64,000 bases of DNA, taken from Arcobacteraceae bacterium (GTDB lineage Bacteria; Campylobacterota; Campylobacteria; Campylobacterales; Arcobacteraceae). A model generated the notes under the pieces. The model searched no databases. It was not told where the DNA came from and saw only the letters and a program-made list of their open reading frames with translations. Location: assembly GCA_021107755.1 (NCBI GenBank), contig JAIOSF010000009.1, positions 1-64,000 of the forward strand, in the 5' to 3' direction. Of this stretch, positions 1-9,595 are shown piece after piece (the first letter of the stretch is position 1; the number at the start of each line of letters is the position of its first letter). A program made the position numbers and the translations under genes.

Positions 1-64
1 ATCGATTATTTAAACAACTCGTTCAAACTCTCTTCTTAAAGTGCCTTACTTTAATTGGACGCGA

Positions 65-93
65 ATTATAATAAAATTTTTGCCCTTTGTCAA
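65..93 (-). promoter_or_regulatory. Perfect sigma-70 consensus promoter firing left, rRNA-like
   Basis: On the minus strand TTGACA (93-88) is separated by exactly 17 bp from TATAAT (70-65). This is followed by a GC-rich discriminator (TCGCGTCC) unlike the AT-rich surroundings. Campylobacterota promoters usually lack a -35 box, so a full consensus implies very strong transcription. The GC-rich discriminator is typical of stringently controlled stable-RNA promoters. A boxA-like GGCACTTTAAGAA follows about 20 nt into the transcript. The transcribed gene lies left of base 1 and cannot be seen; an rRNA operon is an inference. Confidence 0.8.
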
Positions 94-143
94 GGGGTTT
101 GGCTTAATTATTGCTGAAATTTTGAAATTCTTTTTTGCATAAA

Positions 144-171
144 AAAAGGCAAGGTAACAACCTTGCCTTTT
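144..171 (-). terminator. Rho-independent terminator of pyrG
   Basis: Inverted repeat AAAAGGCAAGG / CCTTGCCTTTT with a 6-nt loop, 24 nt past the pyrG stop codon. T-tracts flank both sides, so it could work in either direction. Confidence 0.85.
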
Positions 172-195
172 TAACTATATAATGAAGTAAATAAA

Positions 196-1812
196 CTATT
201 TATTTAACATACCATTTTTTACAAAATCAAATATAATAGGATTCGGTGTTTGTAAACTACTTGTAAACTCCGGATGAAATTGCACTCCTACAAACCATGG
301 ATGAGATGGTATCTCTACAACTTCTATAAGCCCATGGGATTCACCTGTTATTATCATCCCATTTTTTTCTAGTACTTCTTTATAAGCTGGATTTGCCTCA
401 TATCTATGTCTATGTCTCTCATTAGAGATTCCACTTCCATAGGCAGCTTCAAGATGACTTCCTTTTTTTGTTTGGAAAGGATATTCACCAAGTCTTAGTG
501 TTCCACCCATTGGCGATTGGTGTGTTCTTAATTGTGTATCACCTGTTGTATCTAAAAATTGTTCTATAAGATAAATTGCTGGTTCTTTGGTATCTTTATC
601 AAACTCAACACTTGTAGCATCTTTAATGCCCACTACATTTCTAAGATATTCTATGATAGAGAGTTGCATACCTAAACAGATACCTAAATATGGGAGTTTA
701 TTTTCTCTTGCATACTGAATAGCTTGAATTTTACCCTCAACTCCTCGCTCACCAAATCCACCAGCAACAAGAACACAACTACTATCACCAATAATTTTTT
801 CTGCACCCTCTTGCTCTATTTTTTCACTATCACACCAGTTAATATTTATCTTAGCATTTAAATGTGCTCCACTATGTGTTAGAGCTTCTATAAGTGACTT
901 ATATGATTCTTTTAGTTCAAGATATTTTCCTACAAAAGCTATATTAACATCATCTTTTGGTGCAATAATATGTTTTACTAAGCTATCCCATTTTTCCATA
1001 TCTGGTTTTAATTCTGAAAGCTCAAAATGTTTTGCGATAGGTTTTAAGATATCTTCTTTTAAAAAGTTCATTGGTACTTGATAGATTGTTTTTGCATCCC
1101 CTGCTTCTATAATAGCATCATCATCAACATCACAACTATATGCTAGTTTTCTTTTCAACTCTATAGGAAGTTTTTGTTCTGTTCTACAAACAAGCATATG
1201 TGGCATAATACCAATTCTTCTTAACTCTTGAACTGAGTGTTGTGTTGGTTTTGTTTTCAACTCACCTGCTGCTGCTATATATGGGACAAGTGTTACATGG
1301 ATATTCATAGTTGTTGTTTTTGGATTTTCATGTCGTACTTCTCGTACAGCTTCCATAAATGGTAACCCCTCAATATCACCAACAGTTCCTCCAAGCTCTA
1401 CTATTAAAAAGTCATGCCCTTTTCCTGCTTTGTAGATTCTTCTTTTAATCTCATCTACAATATGAGGTATAACTTGGATAGTTTGACCAAGATATCCACC
1501 CTCTCTCTCTTTTTGGATAACACTACTATATACTTGTCCTGTAGTGAAGTTATTCATCTTTCCTAATGTTTTATCTATAAATCTTTCATAATGTCCAAGG
1601 TCAAGGTCTGTTTCAGCACCATCTGCAGTTACAAATACCTCTCCATGTTCTAATGGGCTCATAGTACCTGGATCTACATTTAAATAAGGATCAATCTTAA
1701 GCATACTTACATCAAATCCACTTTGTTTCAAAAGTGCAGCTACACTTGCACTTGTGATACCTTTTCCTAAACTACTTAAAACTCCACCTGTCACAAATAT
1801 GTATTTTGTCAT
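196..1812 (-). CDS. pyrG: CTP synthase
   Basis: CTP synthase makes CTP from UTP, ATP and glutamine, the last step of de novo pyrimidine nucleotide synthesis in the cytoplasm. The 538-residue length is normal for the family. The N-terminal synthetase domain opens with the P-loop-like [10 protein letters not shown]. The C-terminal class I glutamine amidotransferase domain shows the nucleophile elbow GICLGMQ (Cys near residue 380) and the HPEF dyad near the end. The ATG at 1812 follows a purine-rich AGGGTAGAAG stretch and begins the conserved [10 protein letters not shown]. It is a single-gene unit closed by the terminator just downstream. Confidence 0.97.
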   Translation of the reverse strand: MTKYIFVTGGVLSSLGKGITSASVAALLKQSGFDVSMLKIDPYLNVDPGTMSPLEHGEVFVTADGAETDLDLGHYERFIDKTLGKMNNFTTGQVYSSVIQKEREGGYLGQTIQVIPHIVDEIKRRIYKAGKGHDFLIVELGGTVGDIEGLPFMEAVREVRHENPKTTTMNIHVTLVPYIAAAGELKTKPTQHSVQELRRIGIMPHMLVCRTEQKLPIELKRKLAYSCDVDDDAIIEAGDAKTIYQVPMNFLKEDILKPIAKHFELSELKPDMEKWDSLVKHIIAPKDDVNIAFVGKYLELKESYKSLIEALTHSGAHLNAKININWCDSEKIEQEGAEKIIGDSSCVLVAGGFGERGVEGKIQAIQYARENKLPYLGICLGMQLSIIEYLRNVVGIKDATSVEFDKDTKEPAIYLIEQFLDTTGDTQLRTHQSPMGGTLRLGEYPFQTKKGSHLEAAYGSGISNERHRHRYEANPAYKEVLEKNGMIITGESHGLIEVVEIPSHPWFVGVQFHPEFTSSLQTPNPIIFDFVKNGMLNK

Positions 1813-2117
1813 CTTCTACCCTATATATTTATTCTCTTTATTATTTTTGGATTATAGCTAATTATTACTAAAGCTACCCTTTTAAAGCTTATATTCAATC
1901 CTTTTCTCTTTTATTTTACCTTAAGTCTTAACTACCATAAAGAGTGTACAGTTTCTTAAACTTGACTGAATGTAACTATTTTGTAACTAAATTTATTATT
2001 GATTAAGTAAACTTTAAGTGTAGTAAAGTAAAATTGCTTCATAACATTGTGATAGACCTATATTCTGTATATGTCGCGCAATTGTTAAATTTCGAAATTT
2101 AAAACAAAAGGAAAAAA
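1813..2117 (+). promoter_or_regulatory. Porin upstream region with 11-bp-spaced direct repeats
   Basis: This 305-bp gap between divergent pyrG and the porin holds no gene. The 8-mer TGTAACTA occurs at 1971-1978 and again at 1982-1989, an 11-bp period typical of OmpR-family response-regulator sites. A TATTAT follows at 1994-1999. A second -10 candidate, TATATT at 2059-2064 or TGTATATG just after it, is followed by a TCGCGC discriminator. The function is inferred from the repeats alone. Confidence 0.5.
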
Positions 2118-3362
2118 ATGAAAAACACAATTAAAATGAGTTTAGTAGCTGCTTTAGCTGTTGCTGGATTATCAACAACTGCATCTGCAGGTGGTTTAGA
2201 AGAAGCTATCAAAGGTGTATCTATCTCTGGTAAAATGGAAGTTGAGTATGATTATTCTAAAACTAATACTGGTATTGCGAATGCAGAAGATGTAAATGGT
2301 GATTCATGGGATTTAGATTGGGATGTAACTGCAAAAATTCCAGTTAATGACAATGTAACTGCTATATTTGGTCTAGAAGGTGATACTGCTACAGATACTA
2401 AATCTGCACAAATTACAGGAAAAGGAAATGTTCAAGCTACTAAAGTATATTTCCAATATGCTAATGGTCCTGTAACTGCTATGGTTGGTAAACAAGGTAT
2501 TGGTGCTCCATGGTTTGATGATGAAAGAGCAAATGGTGTTAAAGCACTTGTAGCTGCTGGTCCTGTAACTTTAGCTGCTGCACACTTTACTGGTGCAAAT
2601 GCTGATGCTGATGCTAACTCTAATAATGCATTAGGGGCTTCTTCAGTTGGTTTAGAAGCTACTCAAATATCTGCAGTTGCTGCTATAGCTTCTGTTGGTC
2701 CAGTAAATCTTCAGGTTTGGTATGCTCAATTAGCTGGTATAACTGCGCTAACTACTACAACACCTAATAACCAATTAAATGCAGATTCTATTATAGTTAT
2801 GGCTGATGCTAAATTTGATATAGTAAATGTTGGTTTTAAATATGGTACTGCTGACTACAATATGGATAACGCTGGAGCGGGTTATAATGCTTTAGATGAT
2901 GATGCAGAGATGATTCAATTAATAGTATCTGCTGACTTAGGTGTAGCTACTCCTTACATTGGTATGGGTATGACTGACTCTAAACAAGGTGGAGCTGGTC
3001 TTGACTTAACTAATGATACTGATTCAGTTATCGATTTTGGTTCTGAGCAACTTTCTATTGATGATTTAGACAATGCAGAAGCATTCATTATAGGTGTTAC
3101 AGTTCCTGTTGGAAAATTAACTCTTGATGCTTCATATGTAATGGGAGATTATGACTCTTACATAGCTGGAGATACTGCTAAAGCTACAGCATATAATGCA
3201 GATTTAAACGAATTTTTAATCCAAGCGGATTACAAAATGTCTAAAAACTTTAATATTGGTGCACATTACTCAATAGCAGAGTTAGAATATCAAAATACTG
3301 CAACTAGTAAAGTAACTCAAAAAATGGATGCAGCTTCTGTATCTTTAGAGTACAAATTCTAG
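2118..3362 (+). CDS. Major outer-membrane porin (Campylobacterota type)
   Basis: A 414-residue exported protein. The first ~24 residues form a classic signal peptide (KK, hydrophobic core, ending TASA before GG). The mature chain is rich in Ala, Gly, Thr and Asp with alternating beta-strand patterning. It ends in the aromatic YKF expected of a BAM-inserted outer-membrane barrel. Length and style match the MOMP/Opr-like porins of this phylum, which form general diffusion pores. A strong AAAAGGAAAAAA ribosome-binding site and a solid terminator suggest high, monocistronic expression. The upstream direct repeats suggest osmotic or envelope regulation. Confidence 0.85.
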   Translation: MKNTIKMSLVAALAVAGLSTTASAGGLEEAIKGVSISGKMEVEYDYSKTNTGIANAEDVNGDSWDLDWDVTAKIPVNDNVTAIFGLEGDTATDTKSAQITGKGNVQATKVYFQYANGPVTAMVGKQGIGAPWFDDERANGVKALVAAGPVTLAAAHFTGANADADANSNNALGASSVGLEATQISAVAAIASVGPVNLQVWYAQLAGITALTTTTPNNQLNADSIIVMADAKFDIVNVGFKYGTADYNMDNAGAGYNALDDDAEMIQLIVSADLGVATPYIGMGMTDSKQGGAGLDLTNDTDSVIDFGSEQLSIDDLDNAEAFIIGVTVPVGKLTLDASYVMGDYDSYIAGDTAKATAYNADLNEFLIQADYKMSKNFNIGAHYSIAELEYQNTATSKVTQKMDAASVSLEYKF

Positions 3363-3385
3363 TCTAAGCTTTATAAGCAACTTTT

Positions 3386-3416
3386 AAAAGGTTGGGGTCT
3401 TCCCAACCTTTTTTTA
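3386..3416 (+). terminator. Rho-independent terminator of the porin gene
   Basis: Stem AAAAGGTTGGG / CCCAACCTTTT (11 bp) with a 5-nt loop followed by a T run, 24 bp after the porin stop codon. Confidence 0.92.
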
Positions 3417-3566
3417 TATCTTATGATTTTTATAAATCATCTTAAATGATACTTTTGAAATTTTATAAAATACTAGTCTTTCATATTAGTTAGTATTAAC
3501 TTATAATGTGCCTCATATGGGAATAATGTATCTAATAATTTATGAGAAGTATTGTAGTATCATTAC

Positions 3567-3594
3567 AAAAGGCTATTTATATAACTAGCCTTTT
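3567..3594 (-). terminator. Terminator of the downstream lipoprotein gene
   Basis: Inverted repeat AAAAGGCTA / TAGCCTTTT with a 10-nt loop, immediately past the stop of the leftward lipoprotein gene. The T-tract is short on both strands. The ~200 bp between this and the porin terminator shows nothing recognisable. Confidence 0.65.
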
Positions 3595-3599
3595 AGAAT

Positions 3600-4172
3600 T
3601 TATGGAATTAAAACTTCTTCTGCATTATCTTTTGTACTCTGAAAGTAACTTACAAATGGAGTATTTGTAATTAAGCTTTTTGATAGTCTTGTCCCAACTT
3701 GATTTGACTTTTCTATAGTTTTTAGCTTATTTTGGGATAAGATAGTTGCCATATTACCAACATAGTCTAAAATAAAGATATCCCCTTTCCCATCATAATA
3801 ACTTATAAAATAAAATACTTTTCCTTGGCTATCATACTGATAAATCTCAATAGTATCTTTTGAATATCGATCTACTAATTTTAAATTTGTAAAGTTTTTT
3901 GCTAAAAAGTCTTTATAGAATCCTGTAGCTGAACCACTCCATTGACAGTTTGGTTTTGTAACTATTTTTTCTAGACTTAGTTCATCTGATTTTATTGCGA
4001 TACCATTTTGTACGCAACTTGTATGGGGATAAGTGATAGTTTGATTTTGAAATTTTTTACTATACTCAACAGTAGCTGTATTTATAGTGATACTTTGTTC
4101 TGTAAGTGTGTGGTTTGGTGTTGCACAGCCTATAAAAAGAAGTGGCAATACAGTAAATGATAAATATCTCAT
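3600..4172 (-). CDS. Predicted lipoprotein of unknown function
   Basis: A 190-residue protein beginning with a lipoprotein signal peptide, hydrophobic core PLLFIGC, lipidated Cys at residue 16. Two further cysteines (in TSCVQNG and KPNCQWSG) could form a periplasmic disulfide. The rest is a mixed alpha/beta soluble region, presumably periplasmic and membrane-anchored. I do not recognise the family. It stands alone on its strand between the porin and a cytochrome c gene, 80 bp from the latter. Confidence 0.75.
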   Translation of the reverse strand: MRYLSFTVLPLLFIGCATPNHTLTEQSITINTATVEYSKKFQNQTITYPHTSCVQNGIAIKSDELSLEKIVTKPNCQWSGSATGFYKDFLAKNFTNLKLVDRYSKDTIEIYQYDSQGKVFYFISYYDGKGDIFILDYVGNMATILSQNKLKTIEKSNQVGTRLSKSLITNTPFVSYFQSTKDNAEEVLIP

Positions 4173-4252
4173 ATAATCCTCCTAATAATGATTATTATAT
4201 GTGATATTAGAGCAAAAACTATAAATTAGTTATTAAGAAATATAACTAAATT

Positions 4253-4867
4253 TTATTTTAGTGTTTGAATATATGCCCAAACTGCCTTTAGATTGTCTAC
4301 AGCCATATTATTTGCATAGGGTTTCATTAAAAAAGCATATGACCCTTTTCTAAGACCCAAGTCATAGTCTGTAATAGCTATCTCCATTTGATCAAAGCTA
4401 AGTGTATTAAGCGGTCGAGCTACATTATAAGCACTTAGTTCGGCTTTTTCACCATGACACTTCACACACTGTAAGGTATAGAGTTCTTTCCCTCTTGCTA
4501 CATTGCCAACTCTTTCTTTTTCTGCTTTTTCTGCTTTTTGTTCATCTTGAAGTTCTATAAGCTTTTCTTTTAAATCTTCTTTAGTAAGTATCATCTTACC
4601 ATCTGTAGTGACCGTTGCTAGTGGTTCATCTTTTTTGAAAATATAGATATAGTTTAGCCCTGTATCACCTGCTGATATCTTGATATCTCCCACTTCATAA
4701 CCAAGGCGTTGCATATCTTGGGAACTAAGATTTCCACCACACTCTCCACCTTCAAGCTTAACAGTTTCTATAGTACTTGGGTCTATATGCTCTTTTTTAA
4801 AACACATAGTTGTAGATGCACTAAGTAGTGCTACACTTGAAGCTAAAAGTAATGTTTGTTTGAACAT
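4253..4867 (-). CDS. Periplasmic monoheme cytochrome c
   Basis: A 204-residue protein with an N-terminal signal peptide (about 20 residues). A ~90-residue N-terminal region contains Cys22 and a second Cys in GGECGG. A Glu/Lys-rich helix follows at roughly 105-125. The C-terminal class I-like cytochrome c domain has a single CVKCH heme site near residue 134. Methionine in FLMKP or NNMAVD is the likely axial ligand. It would carry electrons in the periplasm. It is leftward and separate from frdCAB by about 115 bp. The N-terminal domain is of unknown role; the partner oxidase or reductase is not in the window. Confidence 0.82.
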   Translation of the reverse strand: MFKQTLLLASSVALLSASTTMCFKKEHIDPSTIETVKLEGGECGGNLSSQDMQRLGYEVGDIKISAGDTGLNYIYIFKKDEPLATVTTDGKMILTKEDLKEKLIELQDEQKAEKAEKERVGNVARGKELYTLQCVKCHGEKAELSAYNVARPLNTLSFDQMEIAITDYDLGLRKGSYAFLMKPYANNMAVDNLKAVWAYIQTLK

Positions 4868-4981
4868 AGTTGTCCTTTTTTATTTGTAAAATTTATCTTG
4901 AGATTTTAGCATAATGTTGGTTAAGGTTTAACTTTGCTAAAAAATAGGAGAGAAAGATCAATTAATCACCTCTCTGTATCT

Positions 4982-5716
4982 TTATTTTAATTGCACCATC
5001 TTTCTTCTTAGATATGCAATCTTTATTTGTAGCGGTAAATGTTTTGGACAAGTATCATCACATCCAAGTAAACTCATACATCCAAACACTCCTTCATCAT
5101 CACCTATAATCTCATACATATCTTCCAATGTTCTTTCATCTCTTGGGTCTAATGCGTATCTTGCAATTTTATTTAATGCTACGGCACCTTTAAATTTTGG
5201 TCGCATTCTTTTTGTACCACAGGCTGCTATACAACAACCACATTCAATACAACGATCAAGTTCAAATACCTCATCAGCGATATCTGGTTCCATTGGTTTT
5301 TCTATATTGTCAATATTTGTTTGTTCTTGTGTATGAATCCAACTTTTTACATCTTTTGACATATCATTCATCCACTTTGCTGTGTTGATTGAAAGGTCAC
5401 CAATAAGTTCAAAGATAGGTAAAGGAAGGAGTGTAATCTCTCCAGCAGGAAAAGAAGATGTAAGTGTCCTACAGGCTAAAGTTGGTGTACCATTTATAAC
5501 CATAGCACAACTACCACAAATACCTGCACGACATACAAAGTCAAACTGTAATGTATGATCAAGTCTATCTCTTATAAAGTTTAACGCTACAAAGATAGTC
5601 ATACCAGGAGTTTCTTCTATCTCATATGTTTTTAATTTTGGTGTGTCGTTACAATCTAATGGATTGTATTTAAAAACATGAAATTTTAATACTCTAGTTT
5701 TTGTTTGATTATTCAT
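4982..5716 (-). CDS. frdB: Fumarate reductase iron-sulfur subunit
   Basis: Electron-transfer subunit of quinol:fumarate reductase. It shows the [2Fe-2S] ligands in CRAGICGSC plus a later Cys in LACRT, the [4Fe-4S] set [11 protein letters not shown], and the canonical [3Fe-4S] pattern C-x5-C-x3-CP in [14 protein letters not shown] chose the ATG at 5716 (244 residues), preceded by AGGA at good spacing, over a TTG two codons upstream. It overlaps the frdA stop by 8 nt, so translation is probably coupled. Size and gene order (C-A-B) match Wolinella/Campylobacter FrdB. Confidence 0.95.
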   Translation of the reverse strand: MNNQTKTRVLKFHVFKYNPLDCNDTPKLKTYEIEETPGMTIFVALNFIRDRLDHTLQFDFVCRAGICGSCAMVINGTPTLACRTLTSSFPAGEITLLPLPIFELIGDLSINTAKWMNDMSKDVKSWIHTQEQTNIDNIEKPMEPDIADEVFELDRCIECGCCIAACGTKRMRPKFKGAVALNKIARYALDPRDERTLEDMYEIIGDDEGVFGCMSLLGCDDTCPKHLPLQIKIAYLRRKMVQLK

Positions 5717-7706
5717 ATCCAATTCCTACTCTTTGGTTTTTTTCTTGGTACTTTGATGGTAACTCATATGGCATAAGATTATTTTGTAGAGTAAATCTAT
5801 CAAAAGATGGATTTTGCTCTTTTAATTTTTCTATTGACTCTAGTCTTTTTTGAGAATCTGGATGCTCTATAATATTCCCTTTTTTCCCATATCCTCTAAA
5901 TCCAGGGGGGAGTTCCATATTCATAATATCTAACTCTTCATAACTAACAGTTGGCTCATAACTTCCCTCTTCCCATGAAGTAAGAGTTCTTTTTAGCCAA
6001 TTAAGATCATCTCTTTTTGGATAATCTTCTCTTGTATGTGCTCCTCTACTTTCAGTTCTATCAAGTGCCCCTTTTGTGATACAAAGAGAGAGTTTGAGCA
6101 TCTTTTTAACCCGTAGTGTATCTATGAGCCCTGGATTTGCTGATTTTGTATTTGTTCTAACATATACACCATCACTTTGTTTTAAAAGTTCTTGTAACTC
6201 ATCATATGCACTTTGTAGTTCACTTCCTGTTCTAAAGATACCAACCTTATCCATCATAATTTTTTTCATCTTATCTCTTATGTCATAGATACTTTTGTCA
6301 TTTTGTTTAATAGTGATATCACAAATATTTCTTAATATCAAATCTTGCTCTTCATCAAACGCTTTCATAAAATCATTTGCTAGTTTTGTATCAAATTGAA
6401 TATTTGTATTGAAACAGTGTTGAGAAACATATTCTCCAATAATCATCCCTGAAACAACTGTTTCTGCTACACTATTTCCTCCAAGTCTGTTAAATCCATG
6501 CAAATCCCAACAAGCTGCTTCTCCACAAGAGAAAAGTCCTTTTAGATGTGGTGATTGACCTGTTTCATCTACTTTTATTCCACCCATAGAGTAATGTTGC
6601 ATAGGTCGTACGGGTATCCAAACCCCCTCATCAGCTGGATCAATTCCTAAAAAGCTCATACAGATATCTTGCATATCTCGAAGGTTTTTTTCTATATGTT
6701 CTCTTCCCAATATAGAGATATCTAGCCAAAGATGGTCACCATATGGAGATGGTACCCCTTTCCCTTTTCTTATATGTTCTGTCATTCTTCTACTTACAAC
6801 ATCTCGGCTAGCAAGCTCTTTTTTCTCAGGCTCATAATCTGGCATAAACCTATATCCATCCACATCCCTTAGAACTCCACCATCACCTCTACATCCTTCT
6901 GTCATCAAAATACCATTTGGTACTAATCCTGTTGGGTGAAACTGTACAGCTTCCATATTTGCTAATTTGGCTATTCCTGTTTCTAAGGCTAGTGCAGCAC
7001 CTGTCCCTTCACATATAACAGCATTTGTAGTGTGTTCGTAAATTCTTCCATATCCACCTGTTGCTATTACAGTGGCTTTTGCTAGATATGCTGATATTTT
7101 TCCATCCATAAGGTCTTTTACTACTGCCCCATAACAAACATCATCTTTGTAGATAAGTTTTACAGCTTCTTTTTTCTCTAATATTGTTACATTATTTTTG
7201 ATAGCTTCATTTGCAACTGCAAAAAGCATAGAGTGCCCTGTAGCATCTGCTGTATAACATGTACGCCACTTTTTTGTACCTCCAAAATCTCTTGAGGCTA
7301 TCAGTCCATGTACATTTTTATCTTCTGTTATAGTTGTTTGTTCTGAATTGATGACAACTTTTTTATCACCTTTTCTAATTCGTGTCCAAGGAACTCCCCA
7401 AGCAGTGAGTTCACGGATAGCTTTTGGAGCGACATGGGTAAACATACGAGCTACTTTTTGGTCACATCCCCAGTCACTTCCTTTGACTGTATCTTCAAAA
7501 TGAATATCTTCATTATCCCCTTTACTCATAACAGAATTTCCAAGACTCGCTTGCATCCCACCTTGAGCTGCTGCACTATGTGATCTTTTTACTGGTATTA
7601 ATGAAAGGACTGTTGTTTTGTGTCCCGCTTGTTGTGTGGCAATAGCCACTCTTAATCCTGCTAATCCACCACCTATAACTAATGTATCTGTATAAAATAT
7701 CTTCAT
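5709..7706 (-). CDS. frdA: Fumarate reductase flavoprotein subunit
   Basis: A 665-residue catalytic subunit reducing fumarate to succinate. In autotrophs of this phylum it also serves the reductive TCA cycle. An N-terminal Rossmann motif ([12 protein letters not shown]) binds FAD, and the His in [10 protein letters not shown] is the covalent flavin site. Catalytic residues are visible in SRDVVSRRM (Arg), MQHYSMGG (His) and [10 protein letters not shown] (Arg). It overlaps frdC by 4 nt (ATGA) and frdB by 8 nt, so the three are one operon. The length matches Wolinella FrdA (~656). Confidence 0.96.
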   Translation of the reverse strand: MKIFYTDTLVIGGGLAGLRVAIATQQAGHKTTVLSLIPVKRSHSAAAQGGMQASLGNSVMSKGDNEDIHFEDTVKGSDWGCDQKVARMFTHVAPKAIRELTAWGVPWTRIRKGDKKVVINSEQTTITEDKNVHGLIASRDFGGTKKWRTCYTADATGHSMLFAVANEAIKNNVTILEKKEAVKLIYKDDVCYGAVVKDLMDGKISAYLAKATVIATGGYGRIYEHTTNAVICEGTGAALALETGIAKLANMEAVQFHPTGLVPNGILMTEGCRGDGGVLRDVDGYRFMPDYEPEKKELASRDVVSRRMTEHIRKGKGVPSPYGDHLWLDISILGREHIEKNLRDMQDICMSFLGIDPADEGVWIPVRPMQHYSMGGIKVDETGQSPHLKGLFSCGEAACWDLHGFNRLGGNSVAETVVSGMIIGEYVSQHCFNTNIQFDTKLANDFMKAFDEEQDLILRNICDITIKQNDKSIYDIRDKMKKIMMDKVGIFRTGSELQSAYDELQELLKQSDGVYVRTNTKSANPGLIDTLRVKKMLKLSLCITKGALDRTESRGAHTREDYPKRDDLNWLKRTLTSWEEGSYEPTVSYEELDIMNMELPPGFRGYGKKGNIIEHPDSQKRLESIEKLKEQNPSFDRFTLQNNLMPYELPSKYQEKNQRVGIGYE

Positions 7707-8482
7707 TTTGTAACCTCAGTATGTGTTGGAATATATTTTTCTCCATAATTATCTTGATGGTCATATCCTATTTTCATATATGCACCAAGTGATAATGTCC
7801 CTAAGACTATATAAAAGATAATAATACCATTTCTAATGAGTTTAAGTTTTTCTCTAGTAGCTTTATAACTTTTATTTGCAAACCACCCCCACTTTACAAC
7901 TAATCTATACAATCCAATTGTTGCATGAAGTTCAACAGCTATAAGTAAAATAATATACATTACCCAAGCACTATCACTCCAAATTCTATCAGAACTTAAA
8001 TATGGTCCTATGTTTGATGGTTCACTCATCATTTGATACAGATGCATAGAAACAAAGAAAAAAAGTATAAATCCTGTTACAATTTGTATTCCCCACAATT
8101 TGGTATCACCGTGTGGAAACATTTGAGTATGAGATGTGAAGTTTCTATATTGTCTATATGAATTTGGAAATTTTCGTACTGCCATGAGAGCATGAATAAC
8201 TAATATAATAAATAATATAAAAGCCGAGCCAACAATAAAAGCTGGATGACCACCCTCAATAATTGCACTTCCTGATAAAAACTTATCAACACTGTGCATA
8301 AAATCTTTACTGATTAAAATTGATGATACAAATATAAGATGAAACTTGACAAATATAGCAAGAATTAATCCTGTCGCACTTTGGTAAAAGTCAAGTTTTG
8401 CTGGTATTTTACTTTTTTTACCATCTACTTTTTTATCAACTATACCCTCTATTATCCGTTCTATATTTTCATTTTTTTCCAT
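7703..8482 (-). CDS. frdC: Fumarate reductase cytochrome b subunit
   Basis: A 259-residue diheme membrane anchor that oxidises menaquinol and passes electrons to FrdB. Five hydrophobic segments are visible. The four heme-ligand histidines fall in KFHLIF, VIHALM, SMHLYQ and ELHATIG. The glutamates known to matter in Wolinella FrdC (Glu66 and Glu180) appear to be present in IIEGGHP and in the ELH motif. It is the first gene of the frdCAB operon, with a TATAAT promoter upstream and AAAGG as ribosome-binding site. Confidence 0.95.
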   Translation of the reverse strand: MEKNENIERIIEGIVDKKVDGKKSKIPAKLDFYQSATGLILAIFVKFHLIFVSSILISKDFMHSVDKFLSGSAIIEGGHPAFIVGSAFILFIILVIHALMAVRKFPNSYRQYRNFTSHTQMFPHGDTKLWGIQIVTGFILFFFVSMHLYQMMSEPSNIGPYLSSDRIWSDSAWVMYIILLIAVELHATIGLYRLVVKWGWFANKSYKATREKLKLIRNGIIIFYIVLGTLSLGAYMKIGYDHQDNYGEKYIPTHTEVTK

Positions 8483-8511
8483 CTGGTACCTTTGGATTTT
8501 TTAAAGTCATC

Positions 8512-8517
8512 ATTATA
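8512..8517 (-). promoter_or_regulatory. -10 box of frdCAB
   Basis: TATAAT on the minus strand about 30 bp before the frdC start codon, preceded by TTTGT and no clear -35, which is usual for this phylum. Confidence 0.6.
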
Positions 8518-8571
8518 ACAAATTAAACCTATTTTTGCTAATCTTTTCAATTAGGTATCAAAATAAAATAG

Positions 8572-8577
8572 TATAAT
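8572..8577 (+). promoter_or_regulatory. -10 box of the 2-hydroxyacid dehydrogenase gene
   Basis: TATAAT 31 bp before the ATG at 8609, with AGGAAG as the ribosome-binding site in between. Confidence 0.6.
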
Positions 8578-8608
8578 TTATTATTTAATTAAAAATATAG
8601 GAAGTGAA

Positions 8609-9535
8609 ATGACAATAGCATTCTTGGATAGAAAAACTTTAGGTAATGATGTAAGTTTAGAACAATTTAATGAACTTGGAAAAGTTATTATTTATGAAAC
8701 TACAACCCCAGAACAAACTCTTCAAAGAGTTCAAAATGTAGATATCGTTGTAACAAATAAAGTAGTAATAGATAAAAATATTATGGAAAATAGTAATATA
8801 AAACTTGTCTGTATTGCAGCAACTGGGATGAATAATATTGATTTAAAATTTGCAGAACAAAAAGGTATTGAAGTTAAAAATGTGGTCGGATATTCAACAT
8901 CTAGCGTAGTACAACTCACATTAGCATTCGTATTACAGTTTGTACAGAAAATTGACTTTTATGACAAATTTGGAAAGTGTGACTGGAAATATAGTGATAT
9001 ATTTACAAATTTAAGTAAGCCATTTTATGAGCTAGAAAATAAAAAATGGGGGATTATAGGGCTTGGTACTATTGGTCTTGGCGTTGCAAAAGTAGCTGAT
9101 GCCTTTGGCTGTGATGTACAATACTTTTCTACAAGTGGTAAAAACAAAAATGGACAATATAAACAAGTATCTTTAGATGAACTATTACAAACATCTGATA
9201 TTATATCTATCCATTGTGCTTTAAATGAGCAAACACTCAATCTACTGAATAGTTCTAATCTTACAGTGATAAAAAATGGTGGAGTTTTAGTAAATCTAGG
9301 TAGAGGTGGTATTGTAAATGAAGAGGATATAAGCGAGCTTATTGACAATGGACAAGATATATATTATGGTACTGATGTTGTTACAAAAGAACCTATTGAG
9401 TCAACAAATCCACTTTTAGCAATTCATGATAAAGATAGAATAATAATAACACCTCATATAGCTTGGGCATCTAAAGAAGCAAGAGTTAGACTTATTAACG
9501 CAATTGAAAAAAATATAACAAGTTTTATAAATTAA
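8609..9535 (+). CDS. D-2-hydroxyacid dehydrogenase (NAD-binding)
   Basis: A 308-residue oxidoreductase of the D-isomer 2-hydroxyacid dehydrogenase family, interconverting 2-oxo acids and D-2-hydroxy acids with NAD(H). The nucleotide-binding GLGTIGLGVA lies near residue 150. The family signature NLGRGGIVNEEDI with its catalytic Arg lies near 235. The catalytic Glu is in TKEPIES and the His in TPHIAWAS near the end. Short length fits glycerate/hydroxypyruvate reductases, but the substrate cannot be read from sequence. It is a single gene with its own promoter, divergent from frdCAB. Confidence 0.88.
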   Translation: MTIAFLDRKTLGNDVSLEQFNELGKVIIYETTTPEQTLQRVQNVDIVVTNKVVIDKNIMENSNIKLVCIAATGMNNIDLKFAEQKGIEVKNVVGYSTSSVVQLTLAFVLQFVQKIDFYDKFGKCDWKYSDIFTNLSKPFYELENKKWGIIGLGTIGLGVAKVADAFGCDVQYFSTSGKNKNGQYKQVSLDELLQTSDIISIHCALNEQTLNLLNSSNLTVIKNGGVLVNLGRGGIVNEEDISELIDNGQDIYYGTDVVTKEPIESTNPLLAIHDKDRIIITPHIAWASKEARVRLINAIEKNITSFIN

Positions 9536-9546
9536 CTTTTATATGG

Positions 9547-9566
9547 TATAATATTTGTTATATAAT
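9547..9566 (+). promoter_or_regulatory. Tandem -10 boxes upstream of the Phd-like/sdhAB-like operon
   Basis: TATAAT occurs at 9547-9552 and again at 9561-9566. AGGAG follows at 9584-9588 before the ATG at 9596. Confidence 0.55.
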
Positions 9567-9595
9567 ACATATAACTTTACATATAGGAGTTTGCA

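Noticed and set aside
2041-2117. Riboswitch or structured leader upstream of the porin
   Set aside because: Only short AT-rich complementarity is seen; no known riboswitch core could be recognised.
5197-5388. Plus-strand open frame opposite frdB
   Set aside because: It is the complement of the cluster-binding region of FrdB, with no start signal; a shadow frame.
9025-9348. Antisense frame of 107 codons within the D-2-hydroxyacid dehydrogenase gene
   Set aside because: The plus-strand frame carries all family motifs; the antisense product is Ser/Phe/Pro-rich with no motif or start signal.
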